From contig NZ_CP034539.1 of the NCBI RefSeq assembly GCF_003963535.1, forward strand, positions 7,688,001 through 7,752,000: a stretch of DNA of 64,000 bases, given 5' to 3'. A model generated the notes under the pieces. The model ran no database searches, was not told the origin of the DNA, and worked only from the letters and a program-made list of their open reading frames with translations. Positions 49,094 to 56,906 of the stretch are shown one piece after another. The number at the start of each line of letters is the position of its first letter. Position 1 is the first letter of the stretch. A program made the translations under genes and the position numbers. The stretch is from Streptomyces cyaneochromogenes (GTDB lineage: Bacteria; Actinomycetota; Actinomycetes; Streptomycetales; Streptomycetaceae).

Positions 49094-49125
49094 AAGCGGC
49101 CCTGCTGACCTGACCAGGGCCGCTT
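49094..49125 (+). terminator. Terminator after aminotransferase 2
   Basis: Perfect 11-bp arms AAGCGGCCCTG (49094-49104) and CAGGGCCGCTT (49115-49125) with a 10-base loop, 33 bases after the stop codon. Immediately downstream another inverted repeat, GTCCAAG/CTTGGAC (49127-49133 and 49145-49151), lies in the promoter region of the next gene and may be an operator. Confidence 0.7.
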
Positions 49126-49254
49126 TGTCCAAGGTTTGTGTGAGCTTGGACCGCGGCGCAGCAGCATGGTGGCCGGATCCTGGCAGTCCTGGGCCGCGGT
49201 GTGCGCACCGTGCTCCGGCGGCCGGTGCCGACGATGCGTTCGGATGGGGGAGTC

Positions 49255-51510
49255 ATGGAGTTTCGTGTACTGGGGCCGCTCGAGGTCGTTCACGAGGGCA
49301 GGCCGGTGGAGTTGAGAGGAACCAAACAGCGGGGCACGCTGGGTTGCCTGCTGCTCCAGGCCAACCGGGTCGTACCGACGAGTCGGCTGCTGAACGCCCT
49401 GTGGCCCGACGACAACGCGCCGACGACGGCCCGCAAGATCCTGCAGAACGCGGTGTACGGACTGCGCGGAGTCCTCTCGTCCGGGCCGGACGACGCCCCT
49501 GGCGCCGCGACCCTGCTGACCCAGCCGCCCGGCTACATGCTGCGCGTGGCACCCGAGCAGGTGGACCTGCACCTGTTCCATCGGTGGGTCGGCGAGGGCC
49601 GCGACAAGCGCGCGCAGGGCGCCCCGGCCGAGGCGGCCGCGCTGCTGCGCGACGCGCTGGACCTGTGGCGCGGCTCCGCCCTGGCGGACCTCGTGGAGGC
49701 CGGCATCGAGTGGCCGGAGCTGGCCTCCCTGCAGAACACCCGGCTCGACGTGACGGAGGACTACTTCGACGCGCAGCTCGGCTGCGGCCGTCACCACGCG
49801 GTCCTCGCGGAGCTGGAGACCATGGTGGCCGCCGAGCCACTGCGGGAACGGTCCTGCGGCCAGCTGATGCTGGCCCTGTACCGCTGCGGCCGGCAGGCGG
49901 ACGCGCTCAACGTGTTCAGCCGTGTGCGGTCGCTGCTGATCGAGAACCTGGGCCTGGAACCCGGCCATGCCATCCAGGAGCTGCAACGCGCCATCCTGAC
50001 CCAGGACCCGCTGCTGTCCCTGGACCCGGCTCCGGCGCGCTCGGAGCCGGTGCGCATGACGACGGTCCCCCGTCAGGGAACCCGTTCCGAGCCGGTGGGC
50101 CCGAGCGTGCCACGCACCGAGCCGTCCCGCCCGGAGACCGCGCACCGTCCCGCCGAGCGCACCGGCGCGCCGGCCGAAGCCCGCACGGAAGCCGCCCCGC
50201 AGCACTCCGGGATGCAGCGCCGCCTGGTCACCGTCGTGTCGGTCCGCACCCGGCTCACCCCCTCCCTGGGCGACGGCGCCGGTGACGGCGTGGACGACCT
50301 GCTGGACGCCGCCGTGACGATGGTCCGGGGACAGGTCGAGCGGCACGGCGGCACCGTGACGGCCTCGATGGGCTCCGTCACGCAGGCGCTGTTCGGGCTC
50401 GACGGCCCGGACGACGCGGGCGCGGACCAGGCCGTGCCCGCAGCGCTGGCGATCCGCGATGTCCTCGAGGTGCGCGGCGGTGGCGAGCCCGGCCCGGCAC
50501 CGCTGTCGGTGCGTGCCTCGGTCATGACCGGCGAGGTGCTGCTGCGGTACTCCGGCCAGGGCGAGGCGCCCACGGCAGTCGGCGCGGTGCTGGACGAGTC
50601 GCAGTGCCTGCTGTCCGACATGACCGACGGTCAGGTACTGGTCAGCGACACGGTCCGCCGGGCGACCGAGGACACCGTCTCCTATCGTCCCGCGGACGCC
50701 CGTCCGTCCTACTGGCTCGCCGTCGGACACCGGGCCGTGCGGCAGCAGACCGGAGCGGAGGACCCGGAAACGGCGTACGAACTCGACCTGCTGTGCGGGC
50801 TGGTCAAGCGCAGCCGGGAACGGGGGATCCCGCACGTGGTCACGGTGCTGGGGGAGTCCGGTGCCGGCAAGAGCCGCCTGCTGCGGGAGTTCGGGAGCAG
50901 GCTGGGCTCCCGTCCGGGCGCTGCCACGGTCCTGACGGGCCGTACCCCGGCCGCGCCCACCGAGCACCCTCTGAAGGCCCAGGCGCAGATCCTGGCCGCC
51001 TACTGCGGTATCCGGCCCGGCGACGATCCGGAGTCGGCCCGGTCGGCACTCGACGCCCAGGTGCGCTTCCTGTTCCGTTCCGACCGGACCGCGCGCCGGA
51101 TCGGGTCGTGCCTGATGCCGCTGCTGGACGCGCGGACCGACGCCGCGGCATCGGCGGTGCCCGCGGCCGAGACCCTGGCAGCCTGGCGGGACTTCTTCCA
51201 GGAGGCGGCGCAGCACCAGGCGGTCGTGCTGTGCCTCGACGACCTGCACCGGGCGGACACACGTGTCCTGGACGTCGTGGAGGAACTGGCCGAGTCCGCC
51301 GGGCCGGTCCCCCTCTTCGTGGTCGTCTCGGCCAGCCCCGAACTGCTGCTGCGCAGGCCTGCCTGGGCCGGGGGCAAGAGCCACGCGACCACCCTCACCC
51401 TGGGCCGGGCAGAGGAGGCCACCACCAGCAGGCAGCTGGTGGAGTTCCTCCGGTCGGCCGCGCGTGAACTGCGCGAGGTGGGGGACGCCTACACACCCGC
51501 GGCCGGCTGA
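49255..51510 (+). CDS. PimR-like regulator: SARP + degenerate cyclase domain + AAA ATPase
   Basis: 751 residues. Residues 1-95 form the SARP winged helix (MEFRVLGPLEVV, LLNALWPDDNAP) and ~100-250 the activation domain. A Pro/Arg/Thr-rich linker follows (~255-318). Next comes a class III nucleotidyl-cyclase-like domain (~320-500: QRRLVTVVSV, VMTGEV), and then an ATPase with P-loop GESGAGKS (533-540) and Walker B VVLCLDDLHRAD. The metal-binding Asp expected after the first cyclase strand is missing, so no cyclase activity is expected. The protein stops soon after the ATPase core, with no TPR or LuxR helix-turn-helix. The plan resembles PimR/SanG-type pathway activators (known). ATG 49255 has GGGGGAG upstream. 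Confidence 0.85.
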   Translation: MEFRVLGPLEVVHEGRPVELRGTKQRGTLGCLLLQANRVVPTSRLLNALWPDDNAPTTARKILQNAVYGLRGVLSSGPDDAPGAATLLTQPPGYMLRVAPEQVDLHLFHRWVGEGRDKRAQGAPAEAAALLRDALDLWRGSALADLVEAGIEWPELASLQNTRLDVTEDYFDAQLGCGRHHAVLAELETMVAAEPLRERSCGQLMLALYRCGRQADALNVFSRVRSLLIENLGLEPGHAIQELQRAILTQDPLLSLDPAPARSEPVRMTTVPRQGTRSEPVGPSVPRTEPSRPETAHRPAERTGAPAEARTEAAPQHSGMQRRLVTVVSVRTRLTPSLGDGAGDGVDDLLDAAVTMVRGQVERHGGTVTASMGSVTQALFGLDGPDDAGADQAVPAALAIRDVLEVRGGGEPGPAPLSVRASVMTGEVLLRYSGQGEAPTAVGAVLDESQCLLSDMTDGQVLVSDTVRRATEDTVSYRPADARPSYWLAVGHRAVRQQTGAEDPETAYELDLLCGLVKRSRERGIPHVVTVLGESGAGKSRLLREFGSRLGSRPGAATVLTGRTPAAPTEHPLKAQAQILAAYCGIRPGDDPESARSALDAQVRFLFRSDRTARRIGSCLMPLLDARTDAAASAVPAAETLAAWRDFFQEAAQHQAVVLCLDDLHRADTRVLDVVEELAESAGPVPLFVVVSASPELLLRRPAWAGGKSHATTLTLGRAEEATTSRQLVEFLRSAARELREVGDAYTPAAG

Positions 51511-51608
51511 ACCGGCACAGGGCCGCTGTGCGGGGGGTTACCTGTGAATGAGCGTTCAGGGATTTGCCCGCCCTATGTTCTGAGTATCAGACTCCTGAAG
51601 GGTTCGGC

Positions 51609-52145
51609 ATGATTTCTGTATCCACTGACGAGATTGCCAACCGGATTTCGATGACACCGTCATCCCTGCGGGAATCGATGGCGCGCTTCGCCACAGGTGT
51701 CATCGTGCTCAGCGTGGGTGGAGACGACATCCATGGAATGACCGCAAACGCTTTCACCTCGGTATCGCTCGACCCGCCCACGGTGCTGTGCTGTGTGGCC
51801 CACAGCGCGGTGATGCACAAGGCACTGCTGGCACAGAAGCGGTTCGCCGTCTCTGTCCTGGGATCGGACCAGGAGGATCTGGCCCGTCATTTCGCCGACA
51901 AGCGTCGCCCTTTGGGGCCGGAGCAGTTCCACCGGGTCGAATGGGAACCGGGCGAGTTCACCCAAGCCCCCTTGCTGCACGGTGCGCTGGCCTGGCTGGA
52001 GTGCGAACTGACCGAGTTCCACGACTCCGGCGACCACTCGATATTCCTCGGGACCGTGATCAACTCGAGCAAGAGCGCCGACGGCTCCGGACTGCTCTTC
52101 TTCGACGGGGCGTTCCAGGGGACCGGATCAGCCGACGCGTCATGA
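51609..52145 (+). CDS. HpaC-like flavin reductase
   Basis: This 178-residue split-barrel flavin reductase has ARFATGVIVLSV, GMTANAFTSVSLDPPTVLCCV (the flavin-binding region) and a conserved RFAVSVL strand. Known role: uses NAD(P)H to make free FADH2 or FMNH2 for a separate monooxygenase. Its natural partner here is the acyl-CoA-dehydrogenase-fold enzyme at 57955. The start chosen is ATG 51609 (GAAGGG upstream); ATG 51651 is possible. A small palindrome TCTGA-GTA-TCAGA (51579-51591) lies just before the ribosome site. The stop overlaps the start of the next gene (ATGA). Confidence 0.88.
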   Translation: MISVSTDEIANRISMTPSSLRESMARFATGVIVLSVGGDDIHGMTANAFTSVSLDPPTVLCCVAHSAVMHKALLAQKRFAVSVLGSDQEDLARHFADKRRPLGPEQFHRVEWEPGEFTQAPLLHGALAWLECELTEFHDSGDHSIFLGTVINSSKSADGSGLLFFDGAFQGTGSADAS

Positions 52146-52609
52146 GCGTCTCCGAAACGGCCATCGCCCAATGGTTCGTCGACGCCCTCAACGAGGGCCT
52201 GAACAGGTCGGTTGTCCATACGCTGCCGCGCAGGGCGCAGAACGACGACGTCCTGGCCGATCCCTTCGCGGCCTCCGTGCTGAGGCGTTTCGAGGACTGC
52301 CTGCCGACCGTGCTCGGCCCCCGGGAACGTGACGACCGGGCCCTGCACACCGCACTGGTGCGACGGGCCCGGGACCTCCTTGCGCGCGCCCTCGCCCCCG
52401 TCCGGGAGCCGGCCCGCCGCCGTCCGTTGCCGACCCCGCCGACACTGCCGGACCGGCAGGAGGCGGTGGTGGCGACCCTGCTCCTGGAATGCGCCGTGAC
52501 CCTGCTCATGGAGCCCGGGAACTCGCTCGCCCCGCCGCGCGAACGGGTCGCGCTCGTCCGCGCGTTGGGTCGCTCGCTGCGTGAATCCCCAATTCCGGAT
52601 TCCGCGTGA
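52142..52609 (+). CDS. Unrecognised 155-residue helical protein
   Basis: I do not recognise this protein. It starts at ATG 52142, overlapping the flavin-reductase stop, so the two are translationally coupled. It is mostly helical, opens with SETAIAQWFVDALNEGLNRSVVHTL, has an Arg/Pro-rich middle (RREPARRRPLPTPPTLP-like, about 85-105) and ends with another helix pair. No membrane segment or catalytic motif is visible. Coupling suggests a role with the flavin reductase or the SDR that follows 58 bases later. Confidence 0.7.
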   Translation: MSVSETAIAQWFVDALNEGLNRSVVHTLPRRAQNDDVLADPFAASVLRRFEDCLPTVLGPRERDDRALHTALVRRARDLLARALAPVREPARRRPLPTPPTLPDRQEAVVATLLLECAVTLLMEPGNSLAPPRERVALVRALGRSLRESPIPDSA

Positions 52610-52667
52610 AGACCGCACCCGGGCCTCGCCACGGAATGCCGTGGCGAATGTCTGCCAGAATCCGCTC

Positions 52668-53438
52668 ATGACCAGTTCTCTTCTTTTGGACAAAGTAGTT
52701 CTCGTCACGGGGGCGAGCAGTGGAATCGGTGCGGCGGCCGCGCGTGTCTTCGCCCGGGAGGGCGCCGTCGTGGTCCTCACCGCGCGCAGAAAGGACCGGC
52801 TGGACACGCTGGTGGATGAACTGCGGGCCAAGGGAGCACAAGCGGCGTCCGTCGTCAGTGACGTGTCGGTGAACGAACAGGCCGCGGCTGCCGTGGATTT
52901 CGCCCTCTCCGAATACGGACGCCTGGACTCCGCTTTCAACAATGCCGGAACGGGCGGCGACCGCACCCCTTTGCACCTCATGCAGGACGATGTGTACGAC
53001 GCCATCATGGACGTCAACGTGCGCGGCCTCTGGAACTGCCTGCGCCATGAGATAGCGGCGATGCTGAGGCAGGGGCGGGGCGGTTGCAGCATCGTCAACA
53101 ACAGCAGCGTCGCGGGACTTGTGGCGATCCCGGCCGCCGCGCCGTACATCGCCTCCAAGCACGCGGTCGTGGGCTTCACACGGGCCGCTGCCGACGAGTA
53201 CGCCAAACAGGGCATCAGGGTGAACGCCATCGCCCCCGGCACCACCCACAGCGAGATCACGGCGGACTGGTTCGGGCGCAACCCCGGACTGGAAGGGCTC
53301 GTCAACTCCCTCACCCCACAGGGAAGGACGGCGGCTCCCGAGGAGATCGCGGAGGCGGCCGCATGGTTGCTGAGCGACCGCTGCCCGTTCCTCACCGGCG
53401 CCGTGGTGCCGGTGGACGGAGGCTTCGTCAACCAGTGA
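52668..53438 (+). CDS. Short-chain dehydrogenase/reductase
   Basis: This 256-residue classical SDR has cofactor loop TGASSGIG (about 14-21), NNAGTGG, catalytic Ser in NNSSVAG and YIASK (Tyr about 159, Lys four on), and ends with the usual LTGAVVPVDGGF. It would oxidise or reduce a hydroxyl or ketone on the alkaloid with NAD(P)H, for example at C3. I chose ATG 52668 because the fold begins right after it; no strong ribosome site is visible. It is the last gene of the run starting at 51609 and is followed by a terminator. Confidence 0.9.
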   Translation: MTSSLLLDKVVLVTGASSGIGAAAARVFAREGAVVVLTARRKDRLDTLVDELRAKGAQAASVVSDVSVNEQAAAAVDFALSEYGRLDSAFNNAGTGGDRTPLHLMQDDVYDAIMDVNVRGLWNCLRHEIAAMLRQGRGGCSIVNNSSVAGLVAIPAAAPYIASKHAVVGFTRAAADEYAKQGIRVNAIAPGTTHSEITADWFGRNPGLEGLVNSLTPQGRTAAPEEIAEAAAWLLSDRCPFLTGAVVPVDGGFVNQ

Positions 53439-53448
53439 CATGACCGGC

Positions 53449-53492
53449 CGGCCGGGGCCGGGCAGGTGTCCCCCACCGCCCGGCCCCGGCCG
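53449..53492. terminator. Bidirectional terminator between SDR and afsA-like genes
   Basis: Perfect 15-bp GC-rich arms (53449-53463 and 53478-53492) with a 14-base loop, between convergent genes ending at 53438 and 53507. Confidence 0.8.
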
Positions 53493-53506
53493 CGTCCGTG
53501 CCGTGG

Positions 53507-54421
53507 TTACCCCGCCCGTCCGGTGAACTCGACCCGGAAGGCCTGCTGTTCGCCCTGGATCCCGGTGACGACGAGGCCGAGCGTGTCCGGCCCCTGTGCG
53601 GACGCAGGCTCGGCCACGATCCAGCAGGGCTGGTCGAACTCGACGTACTGCTGATAGGTGACCGCGACTTTCGTGGGCTCGAAGCACGCCGGTGGCGCCG
53701 CGGCGTGGGCGGCCTGCTGGGCGGCCTCCAGGAGGGCCAGCCCCGGCACATGGTCGACGGGATGGTCGAAGAGCAGCCGGTTGTCCACGTCGTAGCGCAA
53801 CTGCCAGCGCAGCGGCTCGTCGGTGGCGGCGAGGACGACGTCGCCCTTGGTGGGGCGGCAGACCGCGTTCGGTTCGATCGGGTCGGGCACCGGCCACTGC
53901 CCCCAGGCGACGTCGAGGTGATCTCCGCGCAGCCGCCGGTATGCGGCCGGCGAGACCCAGCTGAAGACCGAGTCCGCGTGGACCACGGTCTCGCCCTCGT
54001 ACGCGATGCGGATGTCGAGGTCCAGGCTGTTGCCGGCGGGTTTGCCCGTGTGCCCGGGTCCGGCACCGTCCTTCACGACGACTTCGACGTCCAGTTCGGA
54101 CCGCTGGTCGTGCGGCACTCGGAAGCCGGGCGCGATGGTGAAGTTGAGATGGTGTAAGAGGGTCTGATGGGTGAGTGGTACCCCCCGTTCGGCGTGGCCC
54201 ACGATCAACCCGCTCTGCCTGATGGTCTGGGTCAGGAGGCGAGGGTCGTAGGGCCACTTCTCGTAGGAGGCCGGCCAACGGGCGGTCAGGTCGAAGCTGT
54301 GGTCGGTTATTCGGTGCCAGCCGGTGACGAGCACCGATGAGCCGTGACGCAGATGGGTGTAGGCGGCCAGGCTCTCCGTCGACCGGCGGGCAGGCGGGAG
54401 CTGTTCACTGTGCTTGGGCAA
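53507..54421 (-). CDS. AfsA/ScbA-type gamma-butyrolactone synthase
   Basis: 304 residues with two AfsA repeats. The N-terminal one has a THLRHGSSVLVTGW-like opening and a LTHQTLLHHLNF helix; the C-terminal one has RPTKGDVVLA and FDHPVDHVPGLALLEAAQQA. Known role: condenses a beta-ketoacyl chain with dihydroxyacetone phosphate, the first committed step to the butyrolactone signal. The start is TTG 54419-54421 with GGGGGAA upstream; no ATG fits. It is divergent from the receptor gene at 54547 across a 125-bp region with an ARE-like palindrome, the same arrangement as scbA/scbR. I see no separate butenolide phosphate reductase, so the SDR at 52668 might fill that role (alternative to tailoring). 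Confidence 0.92.
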   Translation of the reverse strand: MPKHSEQLPPARRSTESLAAYTHLRHGSSVLVTGWHRITDHSFDLTARWPASYEKWPYDPRLLTQTIRQSGLIVGHAERGVPLTHQTLLHHLNFTIAPGFRVPHDQRSELDVEVVVKDGAGPGHTGKPAGNSLDLDIRIAYEGETVVHADSVFSWVSPAAYRRLRGDHLDVAWGQWPVPDPIEPNAVCRPTKGDVVLAATDEPLRWQLRYDVDNRLLFDHPVDHVPGLALLEAAQQAAHAAAPPACFEPTKVAVTYQQYVEFDQPCWIVAEPASAQGPDTLGLVVTGIQGEQQAFRVEFTGRAG

Positions 54422-54465
54422 GGTTCCCCCAGGTCCATGCGTGGAGCTAGTGAGCTGAACTTGTA

Positions 54466-54492
54466 AAGTACCGGTCTTCCGGTCGGTTTTTG
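54466..54492. promoter_or_regulatory. ARE-like receptor-binding palindrome
   Basis: AAAGTACCGG-TCTT-CCGGTCGGTTTTT contains perfect arms ACCGG/CCGGT flanked by A- and T-runs, resembling the autoregulatory elements bound by ArpA/ScbR-type receptors (established). It is centred in the gap between the afsA-like and receptor genes, so one site could control both. Confidence 0.65.
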
Positions 54493-54546
54493 GGCCCGAG
54501 TAAATGTGACTTCAAGCACGAGTAAAGATTTCATCTGGAGGCCACG

Positions 54547-55185
54547 TTGGCGAGACAGGAACGAGCGATCCGTACCAGGAGGGCGATCCTCGAGGCGGCC
54601 TCGGTGTTGTTCAACGAGGTGGGGTACGAGGCGACCACGATCGGCGCCCTCCTGGAGCGCATCGACCTCACCCGGGGCGGCCTCTACTTCCACTTCACCA
54701 CGAAGGAACAGCTGGCCCGGGCGGTGCTGGACGAGGCCGTGACCCTGGAAGGGGTGCGCCCCCAGGCCTTCAAGCTGCAGGAATGGGTGGACATAGCGCT
54801 TCTCCTCGCCCACCGGGTTCCCCGCGAGCCCCTCCTGCGCGCCTCGATACGGCTGTCGGTCGACCCGCTCTCGCGGGCTCTGTTCGGCACCCGGTGGCCG
54901 GACTGGGTGGCTGTGGGGGAGTCCCTGCTCGTCGAGGCGCAGGAGAAGGGGGAGTTGCTGCCCCACGTGGATCCCGCCGAGACGGCGCGGCTGCTCGTGG
55001 GTGCCTGGACCGGGGTGCAGCTGGTCACGGAGGTGCTGCCCGGCCGGACCCTGTCCGAGGAGATCTCCAGCCTGTTCGCGCTGATCCTTCCCAACGTCGC
55101 CTCCAGCGGTGTGCTCGCGCGGCTGGACACGTCCCCGTACCGGGCCGAGCGCCTGCTGAAGGAGGCGCGTTCCCAGGCCGACTGA
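54547..55185 (+). CDS. ArpA/ScbR-type gamma-butyrolactone receptor (TetR family)
   Basis: 212 residues. The helix-turn-helix (~25-48) has YEATTIGALLERIDLTRGGLYFHFTTKEQLARAV, the canonical receptor sequence. The ligand domain has WPDWVAVGESLLVEAQEKGELLPHVDPAETARLLVGAWTGVQLVTEVL, which is strongly typical of true receptors. It should repress the afsA-like gene and pathway regulators until butyrolactone accumulates. The start is TTG 54547 preceded by TGGAGG; no ATG is available. Divergent from the afsA-like gene. Compared with the regulator at 3369, this one is the better candidate for the real receptor. Confidence 0.92.
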   Translation: MARQERAIRTRRAILEAASVLFNEVGYEATTIGALLERIDLTRGGLYFHFTTKEQLARAVLDEAVTLEGVRPQAFKLQEWVDIALLLAHRVPREPLLRASIRLSVDPLSRALFGTRWPDWVAVGESLLVEAQEKGELLPHVDPAETARLLVGAWTGVQLVTEVLPGRTLSEEISSLFALILPNVASSGVLARLDTSPYRAERLLKEARSQAD

Positions 55186-55594
55186 CGTGCGGGAGCGGGC
55201 CCAAGTGCCGGCGACGACGCCGACACGGCCGTAGAACCGGACGAAGCATCGGTTTACGTCGTTCGCAACCACTCCAGGACCACCGACCGGTCATCGGCTC
55301 ACCGCCGTGATCCTCGGTTCAAAGGGGTGGATTCGAACTTGTCTTTGCCTAAGATGCTTACCGTCCGGTTTTTGAGGGCCTCTTGACCCGGTCCTCCCGT
55401 CGTGCGGTCCGGCAAGCGCCGTACCCGCCCCTCCGGTGACCGATGTTTCGCCTGGCCAGAGGCGATCCTGAAGTCTCGGAGCGGGTGTGCGCCGGAACCG
55501 GACCACCCGCCGCTTTTCGCGGTGGGACAAGGGGGATCAGCGGGCGACCGCGGCGCGGCCGCGGCTACGGCTGCCATCCGCGACAGGGGGATCG
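55186..55594. promoter_or_regulatory. 409-bp intergenic region with an ARE-like site
   Basis: No credible gene lies here. At 55351-55375 the sequence AAGATGCTTACCGTCCGG continues into TTTTT. It shares the core GCTTACCGTCCGGT with the stronger palindrome before the SARP gene at 56763-56805. It lies 220-245 bases before the transposase-like gene. The stretch between carries no clear hairpin. Confidence 0.55.
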
Positions 55595-56755
55595 ATGGAC
55601 GGAGAGCTGTCTCAATCCAAGGGCACGGGGGGCACGTTGACGCCCCCGTCGTCCCACCAATTCTGCGGTGAGTTCGCGTCACTGCTGTTCGCCTCCCTGC
55701 GCCGCAGGGAGCAGCGCCACAAGGCGCGTCAGTACGTCTGCGGCCTGCTCGTCGAGCCGGGGCGCAAGACCCTGCGCAATGTCGCCGCCCAGTTCGAGGG
55801 CGTGGGGGCACGCCAGAGCGTCCACCACTTCATCACCGCGTCCTCGTGGGAGTGGATGCCGGTGCGGCACGCCCTCGCCCGGAGCGTGCACGAAGCCTTC
55901 GACCCGCTCGCCTGGGTGATCAGCCCCACGGTGATCCCCAGGGCCGGCAGCCACACGATCGGTGTCGACGAGCACTACGTGCCGCAGCTGGGGCATGCCG
56001 TCAACGGCCAGCGTGCCGTGGGCGCGTGGCTCTCCTCGGGCCGCTGCGCCCTCCCCGTCGGCTGGCGGCTGCTGCTCTCCGACCGCTGGATGCGGGAGCC
56101 GCTGCGCCAGCGGGCCGGCATCCCCGCGGGAGCCGCCGCGGGCACTCTCGACGACTGCGTCCGCGGGCTGGTGGCCGACGCCGTGGAGGCCGGCGGGGTG
56201 CCCCGCGTCCCGGTGGTGGTGGACGCGGAGCTCGCCGACGCCGTGGGGCTGGCCCGTCATCTCGCCTCCCGGGGCCTGTCCTTCCTCGTGCGAGTCGATC
56301 CGGCCGAGCACCTGCGCCTGGACCCCGTCGAACTGCCCATGTACGGGGGCCGGGAGCGTCCCGCCGGCGAGCTCGTGAAGGCCCTGACCCGCCTGCGGTG
56401 GGCGGTGAACCCGGGTGACGGTCCGACCCTGGCCGCCGCCATCCCCGTTGTCGGGCCGCGGGTCCCGCCGTCGGCCGGCGGTGCCGGACTGTTCCTGGTG
56501 AGTGAGCAGATCCGGGACGGCCGCTCCGACGGCCGGCTCTGGCTGACGGACTCCCCGCCCGCGGCGCTCGCGTCCGCCCTCGCGCTGACCCGCCTGCCGG
56601 ACGTGGTGCAGCGGGACTTCGGCGCGATCTCGGAGAGCGTCGGCATGCGGGACTTCGCCGGCCGCTCCTTCCCGGGCTGGCACCGGCACGTCACGCTGGC
56701 GTCGGTCGCCCACTGCATCGCCGCCTGGCCGATGCGCACCGCCGTCGGCGTGTGA
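55595..56755 (+). CDS. Degenerate IS701-family transposase-like protein
   Basis: 386 residues, collinear with IS701-type DDE transposases: an N-terminal EFASLLFASLRRREQRHKARQYV-like region, then a GSHTIGV...QRAVGAWLSS core, LPVGWRLLLSDRW, RAGIP, VVVDAELAD (Asp210) and a GWHRHVTLASVAH tail. The first catalytic motif, normally with Asp-Asp followed by Thr-Gly-Phe, reads ISPTVIP here (Ser110-Pro111). The acidic residue expected near the last motif also appears lost (RDFGAISESVGMRDFAGRS). No terminal inverted repeats or target duplication are visible. The ORF is intact, GC-rich like its neighbours and preceded by an ARE-like site. I infer a domesticated, non-transposing protein, perhaps regulatory. 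ATG 55595 with AGGGGGA upstream. Confidence 0.75.
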   Translation: MDGELSQSKGTGGTLTPPSSHQFCGEFASLLFASLRRREQRHKARQYVCGLLVEPGRKTLRNVAAQFEGVGARQSVHHFITASSWEWMPVRHALARSVHEAFDPLAWVISPTVIPRAGSHTIGVDEHYVPQLGHAVNGQRAVGAWLSSGRCALPVGWRLLLSDRWMREPLRQRAGIPAGAAAGTLDDCVRGLVADAVEAGGVPRVPVVVDAELADAVGLARHLASRGLSFLVRVDPAEHLRLDPVELPMYGGRERPAGELVKALTRLRWAVNPGDGPTLAAAIPVVGPRVPPSAGGAGLFLVSEQIRDGRSDGRLWLTDSPPAALASALALTRLPDVVQRDFGAISESVGMRDFAGRSFPGWHRHVTLASVAHCIAAWPMRTAVGV

Positions 56756-56762
56756 GGTCGGA

Positions 56763-56805
56763 CACAGAAACAAGCTTACCGTCCGGTAACTTGACACTTT
56801 CTGTG
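56763..56805. promoter_or_regulatory. Nested palindrome (ARE-like) before the SARP gene
   Basis: The inner arms AAGCTTACCG and CGGTAACTTG (56772-56781 and 56784-56793) are a near-perfect palindrome around TC. Outer arms CACAGAAA (56763-56770) and TTTCTGTG (56798-56805) enclose it. A TTGACA -35-like hexamer (56791-56796) overlaps the right side. Binding of a receptor here would cover the promoter of the SARP gene 100 bases downstream. Confidence 0.65.
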
Positions 56806-56906
56806 CCTCGACGGCGCTTCGACTCGAACCATCTTCTTACTGTCGGGAAAGCCGCACCATGTCCCGACGCCCGCCGCAAACGGCCCCGGAACCAGGAGTG
56901 TCCGCA

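Noticed and set aside
45257..49132. 1291-codon minus-strand frame opposite the aminotransferases
   Set aside because: It has no domain signature and lies antisense to two clear PLP enzymes.
55595..56755. Active insertion sequence of the IS701 family
   Set aside because: The first catalytic Asp pair is replaced by Ser-Pro, no terminal inverted repeats or target duplication are visible, and base composition matches the cluster.
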